Source: Dyella sp. BiH032
Lineage (GTDB): Bacteria > Pseudomonadota > Gammaproteobacteria > Xanthomonadales > Rhodanobacteraceae
Length of the DNA: 64,000 bases
Assembly: GCF_031954525.1 (NCBI RefSeq)
Contig: NZ_CP134867.1
Location: forward strand, 2,480,001 to 2,544,000
Direction: 5' to 3'
The translations under genes and the position numbers were made by a program. The notes under the pieces are model-generated. The model made no database searches and was not told where the DNA came from. It saw nothing but the letters and a program-made list of their open reading frames with translations. Shown piece after piece: positions 1 to 10,114 of the stretch; within the stretch, counting starts at the first letter, position 1; every line of letters begins with the position of its first letter.

Positions 1-1
1 T

Positions 2-3000
2 CCCGACTATCCCAAGCTGCTGCGCTTCATGGCCGATGGCTCGCTGCTGTCGTTGAGCGGCAGCAAGCGCATCTCGGTCGTTTCGCGCAACCTGCCTGGC
101 ATGCGGGTAGAGGTCGGCCGCGTGTTGCCGGACCAGCTCCAGCACCTGGTCAGCCTCAATGAAGGCACGTATGCGCGTCCGTCGCTGAATTACTCCTTCA
201 GCGAAGACCACATCGTCGACCGTTTCGAACAGAAGCGCAGCTTCCCCAAGGGCGATCCGGGCAAGGCCCACTACGAGGGCGTCGACCTCGCGCAGTACCT
301 GAAGGACGGCAAGCGCGGCGTGTTCCTGCTGCACCTGTCCAGCTACGACGCGGCCGCCGAGAAGAAGGCCGCCGCGGCCGCCGCGGCCGCCGCGGCGGAC
401 CAGGGACCGCAAGCCGCCCCCCGCACAGGCGACGAATCGGAAGGGAGCGCGACGGAAGGCGAGTCGGAAAGCGAAGGCTACGAAGGCGATGGCAGTTCCT
501 CCGACAACGGGCCCGACCCGACCGACACGCGCCTGGTGGTGGTCACCGACCTCGGCGTGCTGGTGAAGCGCGCCATCGATGGCAGCCAGGACGTTTTCGT
601 GCAGTCCATCCACGACGGCCAGCCGATCGCCGGCGCCACCGTGTCGGTGCTCGCGGTCAACGGGCAGACGCTGTACAGCGAGGCCACGGGCGCCGAAGGC
701 ATGGTGCATTTCCCGACGCTCAAGGGCCTGGAGCGCGAGAAGCGTCCGGTGATGTACCTGGTGAAGAAGGGCGAGGACCTGTCCTTCCTGCCCATCGGGG
801 GCTACGACCGCCAGCTCGACTATTCGCGCTTCGACATCGGCGGCGAGCGCAACGCCACCAACCAGGGCCAGCTGTCGGCTTATCTGTTCTCCGACCGGGG
901 CATCTATCGCCCGGGCGACACCTTCCATATCGGCCTGATCGTGCGCGCCGCCAGCTGGACCCGCAGCGTCGCCGGCGTGCCGCTGCAGGCGGAGATCGTC
1001 GACCCGCGCGGCGTCTCGGTGAAGCAGTTGCCGATGTCGATGGACGCCAGCGGCTTCGGTGAGCTGTCCTATGCTCCGGCCGAAACCGCGCCCACCGGCA
1101 CCTGGACCGTCAATCTGTACATCGTCAAGGACGGCCGGGCCAGCGCGCAGATCGGCAGCACCACCGTGCAGATCAAGGAGTTCCTCCCCGACCGCATGAA
1201 GGTCGAGGCCAAGCTGTCCCAGCAGGTGCCGGAAGGCTGGGTGAAGCCGGACCAGCTCAAGGGCGTGGTCGACGTGCAGAACCTGTTCGGCACGCCGGCC
1301 GAGAACCGTCGCGTGGAAGCGTCGCTCACCCTGCGCCCGGCGTGGCCGGAATTCCGCAGCTGGCAGGGTTATCACTTCTACGACGTCCGCCGCGCCAAGG
1401 AGGGTTACGAAGAAGCCCTGCAGGACGGTACGACCGACGACAAGGGCCATGCCGAATTCGACCTGGACCTGAAGAAATACGCCGACGCCACTTACCAGCT
1501 GTACTTCCTGACCAAGGCTTACGAGGCCGAAGGCGGGCGCAGCGTGGCCGCTGCGGCGCAGACGCTGGTGTCCAGCAATGACTGGCTGGTCGGATACAAG
1601 GCGGCGGACAGCCTGGACTACGTCAGCCGCGGCGCGCAGCGCAGCGTGCGCCTGGTGGCCATCGACAGCCACGCCAAGGCCACGGACCTCAAGGACCTGC
1701 GTGCGCAGCTGATCGAGCGCCGCTACATCTCGGTGCTCACCAAGCAGGATTCGGGCGTCTACAAGTACCAGTCCAAGCTGAAGGAAATCCCGGTCAACGA
1801 ACAGCCGCTGACCATTCCGGCCGCAGGCATGGACTATCCGTTGCCAACGGACAAGCCCGGCAACTACGCCCTGGTGATCCTGCGCGGCAGCGATCGCGTC
1901 GAGGTCAACCGCGTGGACTACTCCGTGGCCGGCGACGCCAACGTGTCGCGCTCGCTGGACCGCAACGCCGAGCTGCAGCTCAGCCTGAGCAAGCAGGACT
2001 ACGCCCCGGGCGAGTCGGTGGAGATCGCCGTGCGCGCGCCGTACGCCGGCAGCGGCCTGATCACCATCGAGCGCGACAAGGTCTACGCGCACGCCTGGTT
2101 CCACGCCGATACCACCAGTTCGGTGCAGCACATCACCGTGCCGGCGGACTTCGAGGGCAACGGCTACATCAACGTGCAGTACATCCGCGACCCGGCTTCG
2201 GACGAGGTCTTCATGAGTCCGCTGAGCTACGGCGTGGTGCCGTTCTCGGTGAACCTCGATGCGCGGCGCAACGCGGTGAAGGTGGATTCGCCAGCCCTGG
2301 TGAAGCCGGGCGAGACGGTGACCTTCAAGCTCACCTCGCCGCAGCCGGCCAAGGCCGTGGTGTTCGCGGTGGACGAAGGCATTCTGCAAGTGGCCCGCTA
2401 CAAGCTGGGCGATCCGCTGAAGTTCTTCTTCCGCAAGCGCATGCTCGAAGTGGGCACGTCGCAGATTCTCGACCTGATCCTGCCGGACTTCGAGAAGCTG
2501 ATGACCATGGCTGCGCCGGGCGGCGACGCGGATGCGGCGATCGGCCGCCAGCTCAACCCGTTCAAGCGCAAGCGCGACAAGCCCGTGGCCTATTGGTCGG
2601 GCATCGTCGATGTGGACGGCGAGAAAGATCTCACCTACCAGGTGCCGGATTACTTCAACGGCAAGCTGCGCGTGATGGCCGTGACCGTCTCGTCGGAACG
2701 CGTGGGTACCTTCGAGGGCTCCACCACTGTGCGCGGTGACTTCGTGCTGTCGCCGAACGTGCCGACCACCCTGGCCCCGGGCGACGAGGCCGAAGTCAGC
2801 GTGGGCGTGGCCAACAACCTCACCGGCCTGGGCGGCAAGCCTGTGCCTGTGGCGGTGACGCTGAAGACCGGCCCGCAGCTTCAGGTACTGGGCGCGGCCA
2901 CGCAGAACCTCAGCCTGGGAGAGATGCGCGAGGGCGTGGCGCTGTTCCGCGTGAAGGCCACCGATAAGCTCGGCTCGGGGAATCTCGCTTTCACCGCGGG

Positions 3001-4720
3001 CTATGGCGGCAAGTCGGCCAAGCAGAGTGTGGATCTGTCCGTGCGTCCGGCCTCGGCCTACCGCACCCAGGTCGACGTCGGCCGTGTGGACGCCGGCGCC
3101 AAGACGGACGTGCCGGACCTGCGCAAGCTGTACGACGAGTACGCCTCGCGTGACGCCGCGTTCTCGCCGCTGCCGGTGGTGCTGGCCCAAGGCCTCACCA
3201 GCTACCTGGTGAACTACCAGAACTATTGCAGCGAACAGATCATCAGCTCGGCCATGCCACGCCTGGTGCTGAGCAAGTGGCCGGTGGTACCGGCGTTCGC
3301 CCACGCGCTGCAGCCGGCTTTCGAGCAGAAGAAGCTCACCAACGAAGAAGCGCTGTCGAACTTCCTCGACGTGCTGCACTCGCGCCAGAACGGGCAGGGC
3401 GGCTTCGGCCTGTGGTCGGCGACGCCGGATGCGGAGCCGTTCGTTTCCGCCTACGCGATGAACTTCCTCATCGAAGCCCGCGATCGCGGCGTGAGCGTGC
3501 CGAAGGACATGTTCGACGCCGGCAACCGCTACCTGCGCCAGCTCGCCGGCGACAACGGCATGGACTCGCTGGACAAGCTGCGCCAGCGCGCCTACGCGGT
3601 CTACCTGCTGACCCGCCAGGGCAATGTCACCACCAACGACCTGGCGGCGGTGCAGAAGCGCCTGCAGGAGGCCTATCCGGACGAGTGGAAGAACGATCTG
3701 GCCGCGGCGTGGCTGGCCGCGTCCTATCAGCTGCTCAAGCAGGACAAGCAGGCCGCGCTGCTCATCGCCGGCCCGCAGAAACTGCTGGAGCGCAACGACA
3801 GGGACAAGAACTACGTCTACGGCTACTACTACGACGCACTGATCCGCGACTCCAGCGTGCTCTACGTGCTCGGCAAGCACTTCCCCGAGCGGGCGAAGAA
3901 CCTGTCGCCGCGCGTGTGGGAGAACATCACCTACCCGTTGGCGCACCGCTGGTACAACACGCTGTCCTCGTCCATGACGCTGCTGGCCCTGGACGCCTAT
4001 GCCAACGACGCGGCCGGCGACATCAGCAAGCTCGGCATCGACGAAGTGCATGCGGACGGCAGCGTGAAGGCCATCGCCAGCCTGCAGGGCAACCTGATGC
4101 AGGCCGGCAGCTGGGGCGCGGCGGCGGCCCGCCTGCGCTTCACCAATGGCGGCGGCCTGCCAGCGTGGTATGTCGCCAGCCAGGGCGGCTACGATCGCGA
4201 CGCGCCGGGCAAGGCGGTGAAGGACGGCCTGGAGATCATCCGCGAGTACACCGATACCAACGGCAAGGTGCTGAGCGAGGCCAAGGTCGGCGAGGAGATC
4301 GACGTCCACGTGAAGATTCGCGCCACGAGCAGCAAGGGCATCTCCAACGTGGCCATCGTCGACTTGCTGCCGGGCGGTTTCGAGCCGGTGATCCAGCCGG
4401 CGCCGGAAGTGACCGACCATCAGGAGGACGGCAGCGAGCAGAACGACCAGGGTGGCGACAGCAAGGTGGACGCCAGCGCCTGGCGCTCGCCGATCGGCCT
4501 GTCCAGTTCTACCTGGACGCCGGAGTACGCCGACATCCGCGAGGATCGCGTGGTGATCTACGGCACTGCCACCTCGGACGTGCGCGAGTTCGTGTATCGC
4601 ATCAAGGCCACCAACGCGGGCAAGTTCATCGTGCCGCCGGCCTACGGCGAATCGATGTACGACCGCGCGATCCAGGCGCGTTCGCCGGGCGGCGCGACGC
4701 TGACCGTGAGCAAGCCGTAA
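2..4720 (+). CDS. Bacterial alpha-2-macroglobulin, 5' truncated
   Basis: Bacterial alpha-2-macroglobulin, a periplasmic protease trap. The reading frame is already open at base 2, so the N-terminus (signal peptide or lipobox) lies outside the window; 1572 codons are visible. The thioester motif CSEQ is present, with its Cys codon at 3227-3229, so this is the thioester-bearing class, which covalently captures attacking proteases. The downstream part has the alpha-alpha toroid character of the complement-like domain. An insert around 350-510 contains about ten consecutive alanines followed by an acidic Ser/Glu/Gly-rich stretch; it looks like a disordered linker and is unusual for the family. 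pbpC follows in the same direction, the same partnership as E. coli yfhM-pbpC, where trapping of proteases is thought to accompany repair of breached murein. The family call is firm; the exact start cannot be seen. Confidence 0.93.
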   Translation, partial: PDYPKLLRFMADGSLLSLSGSKRISVVSRNLPGMRVEVGRVLPDQLQHLVSLNEGTYARPSLNYSFSEDHIVDRFEQKRSFPKGDPGKAHYEGVDLAQYLKDGKRGVFLLHLSSYDAAAEKKAAAAAAAAAADQGPQAAPRTGDESEGSATEGESESEGYEGDGSSSDNGPDPTDTRLVVVTDLGVLVKRAIDGSQDVFVQSIHDGQPIAGATVSVLAVNGQTLYSEATGAEGMVHFPTLKGLEREKRPVMYLVKKGEDLSFLPIGGYDRQLDYSRFDIGGERNATNQGQLSAYLFSDRGIYRPGDTFHIGLIVRAASWTRSVAGVPLQAEIVDPRGVSVKQLPMSMDASGFGELSYAPAETAPTGTWTVNLYIVKDGRASAQIGSTTVQIKEFLPDRMKVEAKLSQQVPEGWVKPDQLKGVVDVQNLFGTPAENRRVEASLTLRPAWPEFRSWQGYHFYDVRRAKEGYEEALQDGTTDDKGHAEFDLDLKKYADATYQLYFLTKAYEAEGGRSVAAAAQTLVSSNDWLVGYKAADSLDYVSRGAQRSVRLVAIDSHAKATDLKDLRAQLIERRYISVLTKQDSGVYKYQSKLKEIPVNEQPLTIPAAGMDYPLPTDKPGNYALVILRGSDRVEVNRVDYSVAGDANVSRSLDRNAELQLSLSKQDYAPGESVEIAVRAPYAGSGLITIERDKVYAHAWFHADTTSSVQHITVPADFEGNGYINVQYIRDPASDEVFMSPLSYGVVPFSVNLDARRNAVKVDSPALVKPGETVTFKLTSPQPAKAVVFAVDEGILQVARYKLGDPLKFFFRKRMLEVGTSQILDLILPDFEKLMTMAAPGGDADAAIGRQLNPFKRKRDKPVAYWSGIVDVDGEKDLTYQVPDYFNGKLRVMAVTVSSERVGTFEGSTTVRGDFVLSPNVPTTLAPGDEAEVSVGVANNLTGLGGKPVPVAVTLKTGPQLQVLGAATQNLSLGEMREGVALFRVKATDKLGSGNLAFTAGYGGKSAKQSVDLSVRPASAYRTQVDVGRVDAGAKTDVPDLRKLYDEYASRDAAFSPLPVVLAQGLTSYLVNYQNYCSEQIISSAMPRLVLSKWPVVPAFAHALQPAFEQKKLTNEEALSNFLDVLHSRQNGQGGFGLWSATPDAEPFVSAYAMNFLIEARDRGVSVPKDMFDAGNRYLRQLAGDNGMDSLDKLRQRAYAVYLLTRQGNVTTNDLAAVQKRLQEAYPDEWKNDLAAAWLAASYQLLKQDKQAALLIAGPQKLLERNDRDKNYVYGYYYDALIRDSSVLYVLGKHFPERAKNLSPRVWENITYPLAHRWYNTLSSSMTLLALDAYANDAAGDISKLGIDEVHADGSVKAIASLQGNLMQAGSWGAAAARLRFTNGGGLPAWYVASQGGYDRDAPGKAVKDGLEIIREYTDTNGKVLSEAKVGEEIDVHVKIRATSSKGISNVAIVDLLPGGFEPVIQPAPEVTDHQEDGSEQNDQGGDSKVDASAWRSPIGLSSSTWTPEYADIREDRVVIYGTATSDVREFVYRIKATNAGKFIVPPAYGESMYDRAIQARSPGGATLTVSKP

Positions 4721-4730
4721 GGGAGAGGCC

Positions 4731-4821
4731 CCGGCGAAGCGCGACGCCCATTCCCGACCACCCACTCCCACTCCCCTCCAGGGAATGGCGTGGGTGAGGG
4801 GGCCGGGCGAAGCGCAACGCC
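4731..4821. repeat. Imperfect direct repeat in the A2M-pbpC gap
   Basis: The 247-base gap between the macroglobulin gene and pbpC holds two near-identical units, CCGGCGAAGCGCGACGCC at 4731-4748 and CCGGGCGAAGCGCAACGCC at 4803-4821. They flank a segment rich in CCCACTCC and GGGTGAGGG. A third partial copy (GCGAAGCGC) is near 4859. This resembles the dispersed non-coding repeats common in xanthomonad genomes. No convincing promoter was found here, so pbpC may be read through from upstream. Confidence 0.45.
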
Positions 4822-4967
4822 GAATCTCGCGGTGGGGCCCCAGGAGCCTTTCCGCTCCGCGAAGCGCTATCGAAGGCCCTCTCCACCCACGGTCGCCGAA
4901 GGACATTTTCGGGTGACCGGCACCTTCTCCCCGCAAAGGCGAAGGATTCGATCTTGGAAACCGAGGC

Positions 4968-7376
4968 TTGAAAGCCGTACCCGCTAACGTCGTCGTCAAT
5001 GCTGTCGTCCGCTGGGTCCTCCGCTGGCAGAACTGGCTGGTCGGCGCGGCGCTGATCGCCGCCGTGCTGGTCGGCTTGCGTCTGTGGCCGCATCCGCGGC
5101 TGCGCGAATGGCTTCCCTCGTCCACGGCCGTCTACGACGCCAAGGGCCATCTGCTGCGCCTCACCCTCGCCAGCGACGACCGCTATCGCCTGTGGGTGCC
5201 GCTGCACGACATCTCTCCCCAACTCGTGCAGGGCGTGCTGCTGCATGAGGACCGCTGGTTCCGCTGGCATGCCGGCTTCAATCCCTACGGCCTTGCCCGG
5301 GGCGCGTGGATCACCTACGCGCGGCATGGCAATCCTCAGGGCGGATCCACCGTCACCATGCAGCTGGCGCGTCTGCTGTGGCGCCTCAACACGCGTTCGC
5401 CGATGGGCAAGTTGTGCCAGGTCGGCCGCGCCATCCAGCTGGAGCTGTTCTATTCCAAGGACGAGATCCTCGAGGCCTATCTCAACTACGCGCCTTACGG
5501 ACGCAATGTGGAAGGCGTCGGCGCCGCCAGCCTGGCCTATTTCGACAAGCCGCCCGCGGCCCTGACCTTGCCCGAGGCGCTCACCCTGGCGGTGGTGCCG
5601 CAGGACCCGACGCGGCGCCTGCGCGCCGGGCGCGAGGCCGAGGACACGGCACCCGATGTGATCAACCGGCAGCTCGCCGATTCGCGCAACCGGCTCTACC
5701 TGCGCTGGCTCCGCGAACATCCGGCCGATGCCGGTCTCAAGCCGCTGTTCGCGCTGCCGCTGAACCTGCGTCCGCTGTCGCGCCTGCCATTCGAGGCGCC
5801 GCATGCGGTGGAGCAGCTGCTCGCCGCGCGCCGGCTGGATGCCGGCGCCGCGGACAGCCGCGTCGCCACCACGCTCGACCTGGATATCCAGCACAGTCTG
5901 GAACGCCAGGTCAGTCGCTACATCGAGCGCAACCAGTCGCGCGGCGTGCGCAACGCGGCGGCGATCCTGGTCGACACGCGCGATATGGCGATCAAGGCCA
6001 TGGTCGGCTCGGCCGATTACGGCGACGCTTCCATCCATGGCCAGGTCAACGGCACCCTGGCCAAGCGCTCGCCGGGTTCCACGCTGAAACCCTTCATCTA
6101 TGCGCTGGGGTTCGACCAGGGCGTGCTGCATCCGCAGACCGTGCTGCGCGACGTGCCCACGTCGTTCGGTCCCTACACGCCGGAGAACTTCGACGGGCAC
6201 TTCCTGGGCCCGGTGACCGCCACCGAGGCACTGGTGCGCAGCCGCAACATTCCCGCGGTCTGGGTCGCTTCGCAGTTGCGCGAGCCGAGTTTCTATCAGT
6301 TCCTGCGCGATGCCGGCATCGGCCGGCTGGCGAGCGAGCAGCACTATGGGCTGGCGCTGGTGCTCGGCGGCGGCGAAGTCACCATGCAGGAACTGGCCGG
6401 CCTGTACGCCATGCTCGCCAACCGCGGCGAGCTCAGGCCGTTGCGCCTGGCCGCGGCGGACCCGGTGCCGAAACAGGGCACCCGCCTGCTCAGCGAGGAG
6501 GCGAGCTTCATGGTGATGGACATGCTGCGCCAGAACCCGCGGCCGGACGAAACGACGGGTGCGCAACCATCCCGATGGCCGGTGTATTGGAAGACCGGCA
6601 CGTCGTGGGGTTTCCGCGATGCCTGGACCGCCGGCAGTTTCGGGCCGTATGTGCTGGTGGTGTGGGTGGGCAATTTCGACGGCAGCAGCAATCCGGCCTT
6701 CGTGGGCGTGGAAGCGGCGGCTCCGCTGTTCTTCCAGATCGTCGACACGCTGCGCGCCGAACAGCCGGGACTGGCCGAGCCCATCCGCCGCATGCCGGCC
6801 AACCTCAAGCGCGTGTCCATTTGCCTGGCCAGCGGCGACCTGCCGAACCAGTGGTGTCCGCAGAAGGGGACGACCTGGTTCATTCCGGGCAAGTCGCCGA
6901 TCCGCGTCAGCCAGGTGCATCGTCCCGTGGTGATCGACGACGCCACCGGCAAGCCCGCCTGTCCGCCCTACGACGGCAAGCGCACGCACCTGGAGGTTTA
7001 CGAATTCTGGCCGTCCGAGCTGCAGCAGGTCTTCATCCAGGCCGGCATTCCGCGCCGCACGCCGCCGCGCAACGAGGCCTGCGTCAACGGAGGCGAGGCG
7101 GCGGGCGAACCTCCGCGCATCACCTCACCGCTGCGCGGCAGCATCTACGCCATGCGCATGAAGCGCCGCGAGGAGGACCGCATCGCTTTCAGTGCGAATG
7201 GCGACGCGGCGACGCGCACGCTGTACTGGTTCGTCAACGACGCCTACGTCGGCAGCAGTGCGCCCGGGCAATCGCTGTTCTGGCAGCCGGCGAGCGCGGG
7301 CAACTACGAGGTACGCGTGGTCGACGACCGCGGCATGAGCGATACGCGGCCGCTCGGCGTGAGCCTGGTCGAGTGA
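4968..7376 (+). CDS. pbpC: Penicillin-binding protein 1C
   Basis: Bifunctional class A PBP, 802 aa, with glycosyltransferase and transpeptidase domains. It has a cytoplasmic start, one transmembrane anchor at about residues 18-37, a GT51 domain with the catalytic Glu in the HEDRWF motif (E94), and a transpeptidase domain with S371-T-L-K374, S425-R-N and K542-T-G. A C-terminal extension of about 200 residues matches the PBP1C C-terminal domain. The start is an inferred TTG: no in-frame ATG or GTG lies between the upstream stop at 4914 and the membrane anchor, and a GAGG sits immediately before the TTG, closer than ideal. In E. coli the equivalent protein works with the alpha-2-macroglobulin encoded beside it, and the same pairing occurs here. 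Confidence 0.95.
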   Translation: MKAVPANVVVNAVVRWVLRWQNWLVGAALIAAVLVGLRLWPHPRLREWLPSSTAVYDAKGHLLRLTLASDDRYRLWVPLHDISPQLVQGVLLHEDRWFRWHAGFNPYGLARGAWITYARHGNPQGGSTVTMQLARLLWRLNTRSPMGKLCQVGRAIQLELFYSKDEILEAYLNYAPYGRNVEGVGAASLAYFDKPPAALTLPEALTLAVVPQDPTRRLRAGREAEDTAPDVINRQLADSRNRLYLRWLREHPADAGLKPLFALPLNLRPLSRLPFEAPHAVEQLLAARRLDAGAADSRVATTLDLDIQHSLERQVSRYIERNQSRGVRNAAAILVDTRDMAIKAMVGSADYGDASIHGQVNGTLAKRSPGSTLKPFIYALGFDQGVLHPQTVLRDVPTSFGPYTPENFDGHFLGPVTATEALVRSRNIPAVWVASQLREPSFYQFLRDAGIGRLASEQHYGLALVLGGGEVTMQELAGLYAMLANRGELRPLRLAAADPVPKQGTRLLSEEASFMVMDMLRQNPRPDETTGAQPSRWPVYWKTGTSWGFRDAWTAGSFGPYVLVVWVGNFDGSSNPAFVGVEAAAPLFFQIVDTLRAEQPGLAEPIRRMPANLKRVSICLASGDLPNQWCPQKGTTWFIPGKSPIRVSQVHRPVVIDDATGKPACPPYDGKRTHLEVYEFWPSELQQVFIQAGIPRRTPPRNEACVNGGEAAGEPPRITSPLRGSIYAMRMKRREEDRIAFSANGDAATRTLYWFVNDAYVGSSAPGQSLFWQPASAGNYEVRVVDDRGMSDTRPLGVSLVE

Positions 7377-7491
7377 CCGAGGCCCGGCTGCGGGCCGCCA
7401 CTACGCCCCTGCCATGCGTCACGCCGGACGCCGCGTGGCACTGCGCTATGCTTGCTGGCCTGTCCCGCGCAGCCTGCCTCCGACCGATGCG

Positions 7492-8781
7492 ATGAAGCAG
7501 CCACCGGCACCTTCCTACTACCGCGCCACCGCCGTCGGCTACGAGCCATACGCTGCGCTGCGGGGCCGGGCCGAGGCGCGCGTGGTGATCGTCGGCGGCG
7601 GCTTCGCCGGGCTGCACACGGCCCTGGGCCTGGCCGAGCGCGGCGTGCGCGACGTGGTGCTGCTGGAGCGCGAGCAGATCGGCTTCGGGGCCTCGGGCCG
7701 CAATGGCGGGTTCGTGTTCGCCGGTTATTCGCTCGGCGAGCAGGCGCTGCTGGATCGGCTCGGCGAGGAGCATGCGCGAGCGCTGTTCGGCCTCACCACG
7801 GCGGCGGTGGATCGCATCCGGGCACAAGTGACGCGTTACGGGATCGCCTGCGACCTGGTGGACGATGGCGTGCTGTGGGCCAACTGGTTCCGCGATCCGG
7901 CCGTATTGCGCGGACGCCAGGCGCTGCTGGAAAAGCACTACGGCGTGAACTGGGAATGGGTGCCGCGCGAAGCGCTGCGCGAGCGTGTGCGCACCGAGCG
8001 CTACTTCGATGGTCTCTACGAGCGCAACGCGTTTCACCTGCACCCGCTGAACTTCGCCATCGGGCTCGCCGGCGCGGCCGCGGGGCAGGGTGTGCGTATC
8101 CACGAAAACACCGATGCCTGGCGGTTGCGCCGCGACGGCCTGCGCTGGCGCGTGGAGACCGATCAGGGTTCGGTACTCGCCGAGCACGTGGTGCTGGCCT
8201 GCGGCGGCTATCTGGCCGGCCTGCACCGGCAGATCGACCGCGCGATCCTGCCCATCGCCACCTACGTGATGGCCACCGAGCCGCTGGGCGACCGCCTGCG
8301 CGAATGCCTGGACACGCGTGCGGCAATCTACGACACGCGCTTCGCGTTCGACTATTACCGTCCGCTGCCGGATACGCGCCTGTTGTGGGGCGGCCGCATT
8401 TCTGTGCGCAACCGCTCGCCGCGAGCGGTCCAGCGCGTGCTGACGCGCGATATGGCGCGCGTGTTTCCCGCATTGAAAGGCGCACGGATCGATTTCGCCT
8501 GGTCCGGCCTGATGAGCTATGCGCGCCACCAGATGCCGCAGATCGGCGGCGGCGACGAGGGCCTGTGGTGGGCGCAGGCCTTCGGCGGCCATGGCCTGGC
8601 GCCCACGTGCGCCGCCGGCGACCTGCTCGCCGCCGCCATCGCCGAGCGCGACGAGCGCTGGAAGCAGTTCGCCGATTACGGCCTGGCCAGCGCGCACCGG
8701 CCCGCTGGCTATCTGGCGGCGCAGGCCAGCTACTGGTGGCATCAGGGCAAGGACTGGTTCAAGACGAGGCTGGAAGCATGA
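7492..8781 (+). CDS. FAD-dependent oxidoreductase (DAO family, PuuB-like)
   Basis: A 429-aa flavoprotein of the D-amino-acid-oxidase/glycine-oxidase fold. The dinucleotide-binding loop VIVGGGFAG is near residue 30, followed by [10 protein letters not shown], typical of gamma-glutamylputrescine oxidase-like enzymes. The C-terminal FAD contact resembles the family ([18 protein letters not shown]). The likely chemistry is oxidative deamination of a small amine or amino acid with release of H2O2; the substrate is not determinable. An open frame runs upstream to 7414, but the ATG at 7492 puts the FAD loop at the usual distance from the N-terminus, so I prefer it. The stop overlaps the next ATG (ATGA), implying coupling to csaA. 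Confidence 0.85.
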   Translation: MKQPPAPSYYRATAVGYEPYAALRGRAEARVVIVGGGFAGLHTALGLAERGVRDVVLLEREQIGFGASGRNGGFVFAGYSLGEQALLDRLGEEHARALFGLTTAAVDRIRAQVTRYGIACDLVDDGVLWANWFRDPAVLRGRQALLEKHYGVNWEWVPREALRERVRTERYFDGLYERNAFHLHPLNFAIGLAGAAAGQGVRIHENTDAWRLRRDGLRWRVETDQGSVLAEHVVLACGGYLAGLHRQIDRAILPIATYVMATEPLGDRLRECLDTRAAIYDTRFAFDYYRPLPDTRLLWGGRISVRNRSPRAVQRVLTRDMARVFPALKGARIDFAWSGLMSYARHQMPQIGGGDEGLWWAQAFGGHGLAPTCAAGDLLAAAIAERDERWKQFADYGLASAHRPAGYLAAQASYWWHQGKDWFKTRLEA

Positions 8782-9128
8782 GCGAGACGCAGGACACCGC
8801 CGAGATCAGCTGGGCGGATTTCGAGAAGGTGCTGATCGTGGCCGGCACGGTCGTACGGGTCGAGCCTTTCCCCGAGGCCCGCAAGCCGGCCTGGAAAGTG
8901 TGGGTGGATTTCGGACCCTACGGCGAGAAGAAGACCAGCGCGCAGATCGTCGCCCTGTACCGGCCCGAGGAGCTCGTGGGAAGGCAGATCGTGGGCGTGA
9001 TCAATTTCCCTGAAAAGCAGGTGGGGCCGTTCCGCTCGCAGTTTCTCCTCACCGGTTTTCCCACGGAGGAGGGCGTGGTGATCACCACCGTGGAACGGCC
9101 CGTACCGAACGGCACGCGTCTGGCCTGA
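8778..9128 (+). CDS. csaA: tRNA-binding domain protein CsaA
   Basis: A 116-aa OB-fold protein of the CsaA/EMAP-II-like tRNA-binding family, described in Bacillus as an export-related chaperone. The sequence is full length for the family, with the conserved core around [24 protein letters not shown] and a GVVITT segment near the end. Its ATG overlaps the TGA of the upstream oxidoreductase, so the two are probably one transcript. The functional link between them is not evident. Family call firm; the chaperone role is from literature on homologues. Confidence 0.9.
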   Translation: MSETQDTAEISWADFEKVLIVAGTVVRVEPFPEARKPAWKVWVDFGPYGEKKTSAQIVALYRPEELVGRQIVGVINFPEKQVGPFRSQFLLTGFPTEEGVVITTVERPVPNGTRLA

Positions 9129-9226
9129 TCTTGGTCGATTCGCCGCCCGCATGGCGGCCGTGCCGCGCCATGTCCGGTCCATTCGCGGTCCGCATCATGC
9201 CGCTCTTTCCCAAGCAAGGACGATCC

Positions 9227-10105
9227 ATGCACGCAACGCTTCGCCTCCTGCTCGCCGGCGCCGCCGCGCTGGTTTTCACCCAGGTTCATGCCGTCGACGA
9301 CCGCGGCTGGGCCAAGCCCGAAAAGCCGTTCCGCCTGTACGGCGATACCTGGTACGTCGGCACCCATGGTCTCAGCGCGGTGCTGATCACGTCGCCGCAA
9401 GGGCACGTGCTGATCGACGGCACGTTGCCGGAGAACGCTCCGCAGATCGAAGCCAACATCAAGGCGCTCGGTTTCCGGCTCGGCGACGTCAAGGCCATTC
9501 TCAATTCCCACGCGCACTTCGACCATGCCGGCGCGATCGCGGCGCTGGCCAAGGCCAGCGGCGCCAAGGTCTACGCCAGCCAGTCGAGCGCGGAGGAAAT
9601 GATGGCCGGCGGCGACTACGCCGAAGACCCCCAGAACGGCGAGGCGCCTCATTACCCGAAAGTCGCCAAGGTCGAGGTCGTGCAGGATGGCGGCAAGGTG
9701 AAGGTAGGCGACATCGAAGTGACCGCGCACTACACGCCCTGGCACACTCCCGGCGCGACCAGCTGGACGTGGCGTTCCTGCGAGAAGGAGCGCTGCATCG
9801 ATGTGGTCTACGCGGACAGCATCACCGCGTTCACCAATGGCGTTTACCGCTATGGCGACCCCGCACATCCGGAGCGGGTGGCGGCCTTCCGCAAGACGTT
9901 CGGCATCGTCGCTGCGCTGCCGTGCGATTTGCTGCTCACGACGCATCCTGACGTCAGCGGCTTTTTCGACAAGGTGTCCGCACATCGTGCTGGCGCCACC
10001 CCGGATCCGCTGTTTGATCCGGACGCGTGCAAGACCTTCGCGAAGACGTCCGCGGCCAACTTCGAGGACAAACTGAAGAAGGAAGCGAGCGAGGCGAAGC
10101 GCTGA
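9227..10105 (+). CDS. Subclass B3 metallo-beta-lactamase, secreted
   Basis: A 292-aa zinc hydrolase with a signal peptide (hydrophobic run at residues 5-18, likely cut after VHA). All ligands expected of subclass B3 are present in order: H95-x-H97 and H173 for one zinc; D99, H100 and H240 for the other. The context HAHFDHAG, WHTPGATSW and THPD is characteristic of B3 enzymes such as L1 of Stenotrophomonas. The predicted role is periplasmic hydrolysis of beta-lactams, possibly carbapenems. The start at 9227 is chosen because an AAGGA lies a few bases upstream and it opens directly on the signal peptide; more upstream ATGs in frame give no leader. It converges with a second MBL-fold gene. Activity and spectrum cannot be read from sequence. 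Confidence 0.88.
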   Translation: MHATLRLLLAGAAALVFTQVHAVDDRGWAKPEKPFRLYGDTWYVGTHGLSAVLITSPQGHVLIDGTLPENAPQIEANIKALGFRLGDVKAILNSHAHFDHAGAIAALAKASGAKVYASQSSAEEMMAGGDYAEDPQNGEAPHYPKVAKVEVVQDGGKVKVGDIEVTAHYTPWHTPGATSWTWRSCEKERCIDVVYADSITAFTNGVYRYGDPAHPERVAAFRKTFGIVAALPCDLLLTTHPDVSGFFDKVSAHRAGATPDPLFDPDACKTFAKTSAANFEDKLKKEASEAKR

Positions 10106-10114
10106 GCGGGCGCC

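Noticed and set aside
3226..4797. A long plus-strand frame overlapping the macroglobulin 3' half
   Set aside because: It is the shifted frame of a well-supported gene and is Arg/Gly/Pro-rich without motifs.
4626..6989. A 787-codon open frame on the minus strand opposite pbpC
   Set aside because: Antisense of a clear PBP1C gene with Arg/His/Gln-rich composition and no family match; an artefact of GC-rich codon positions.
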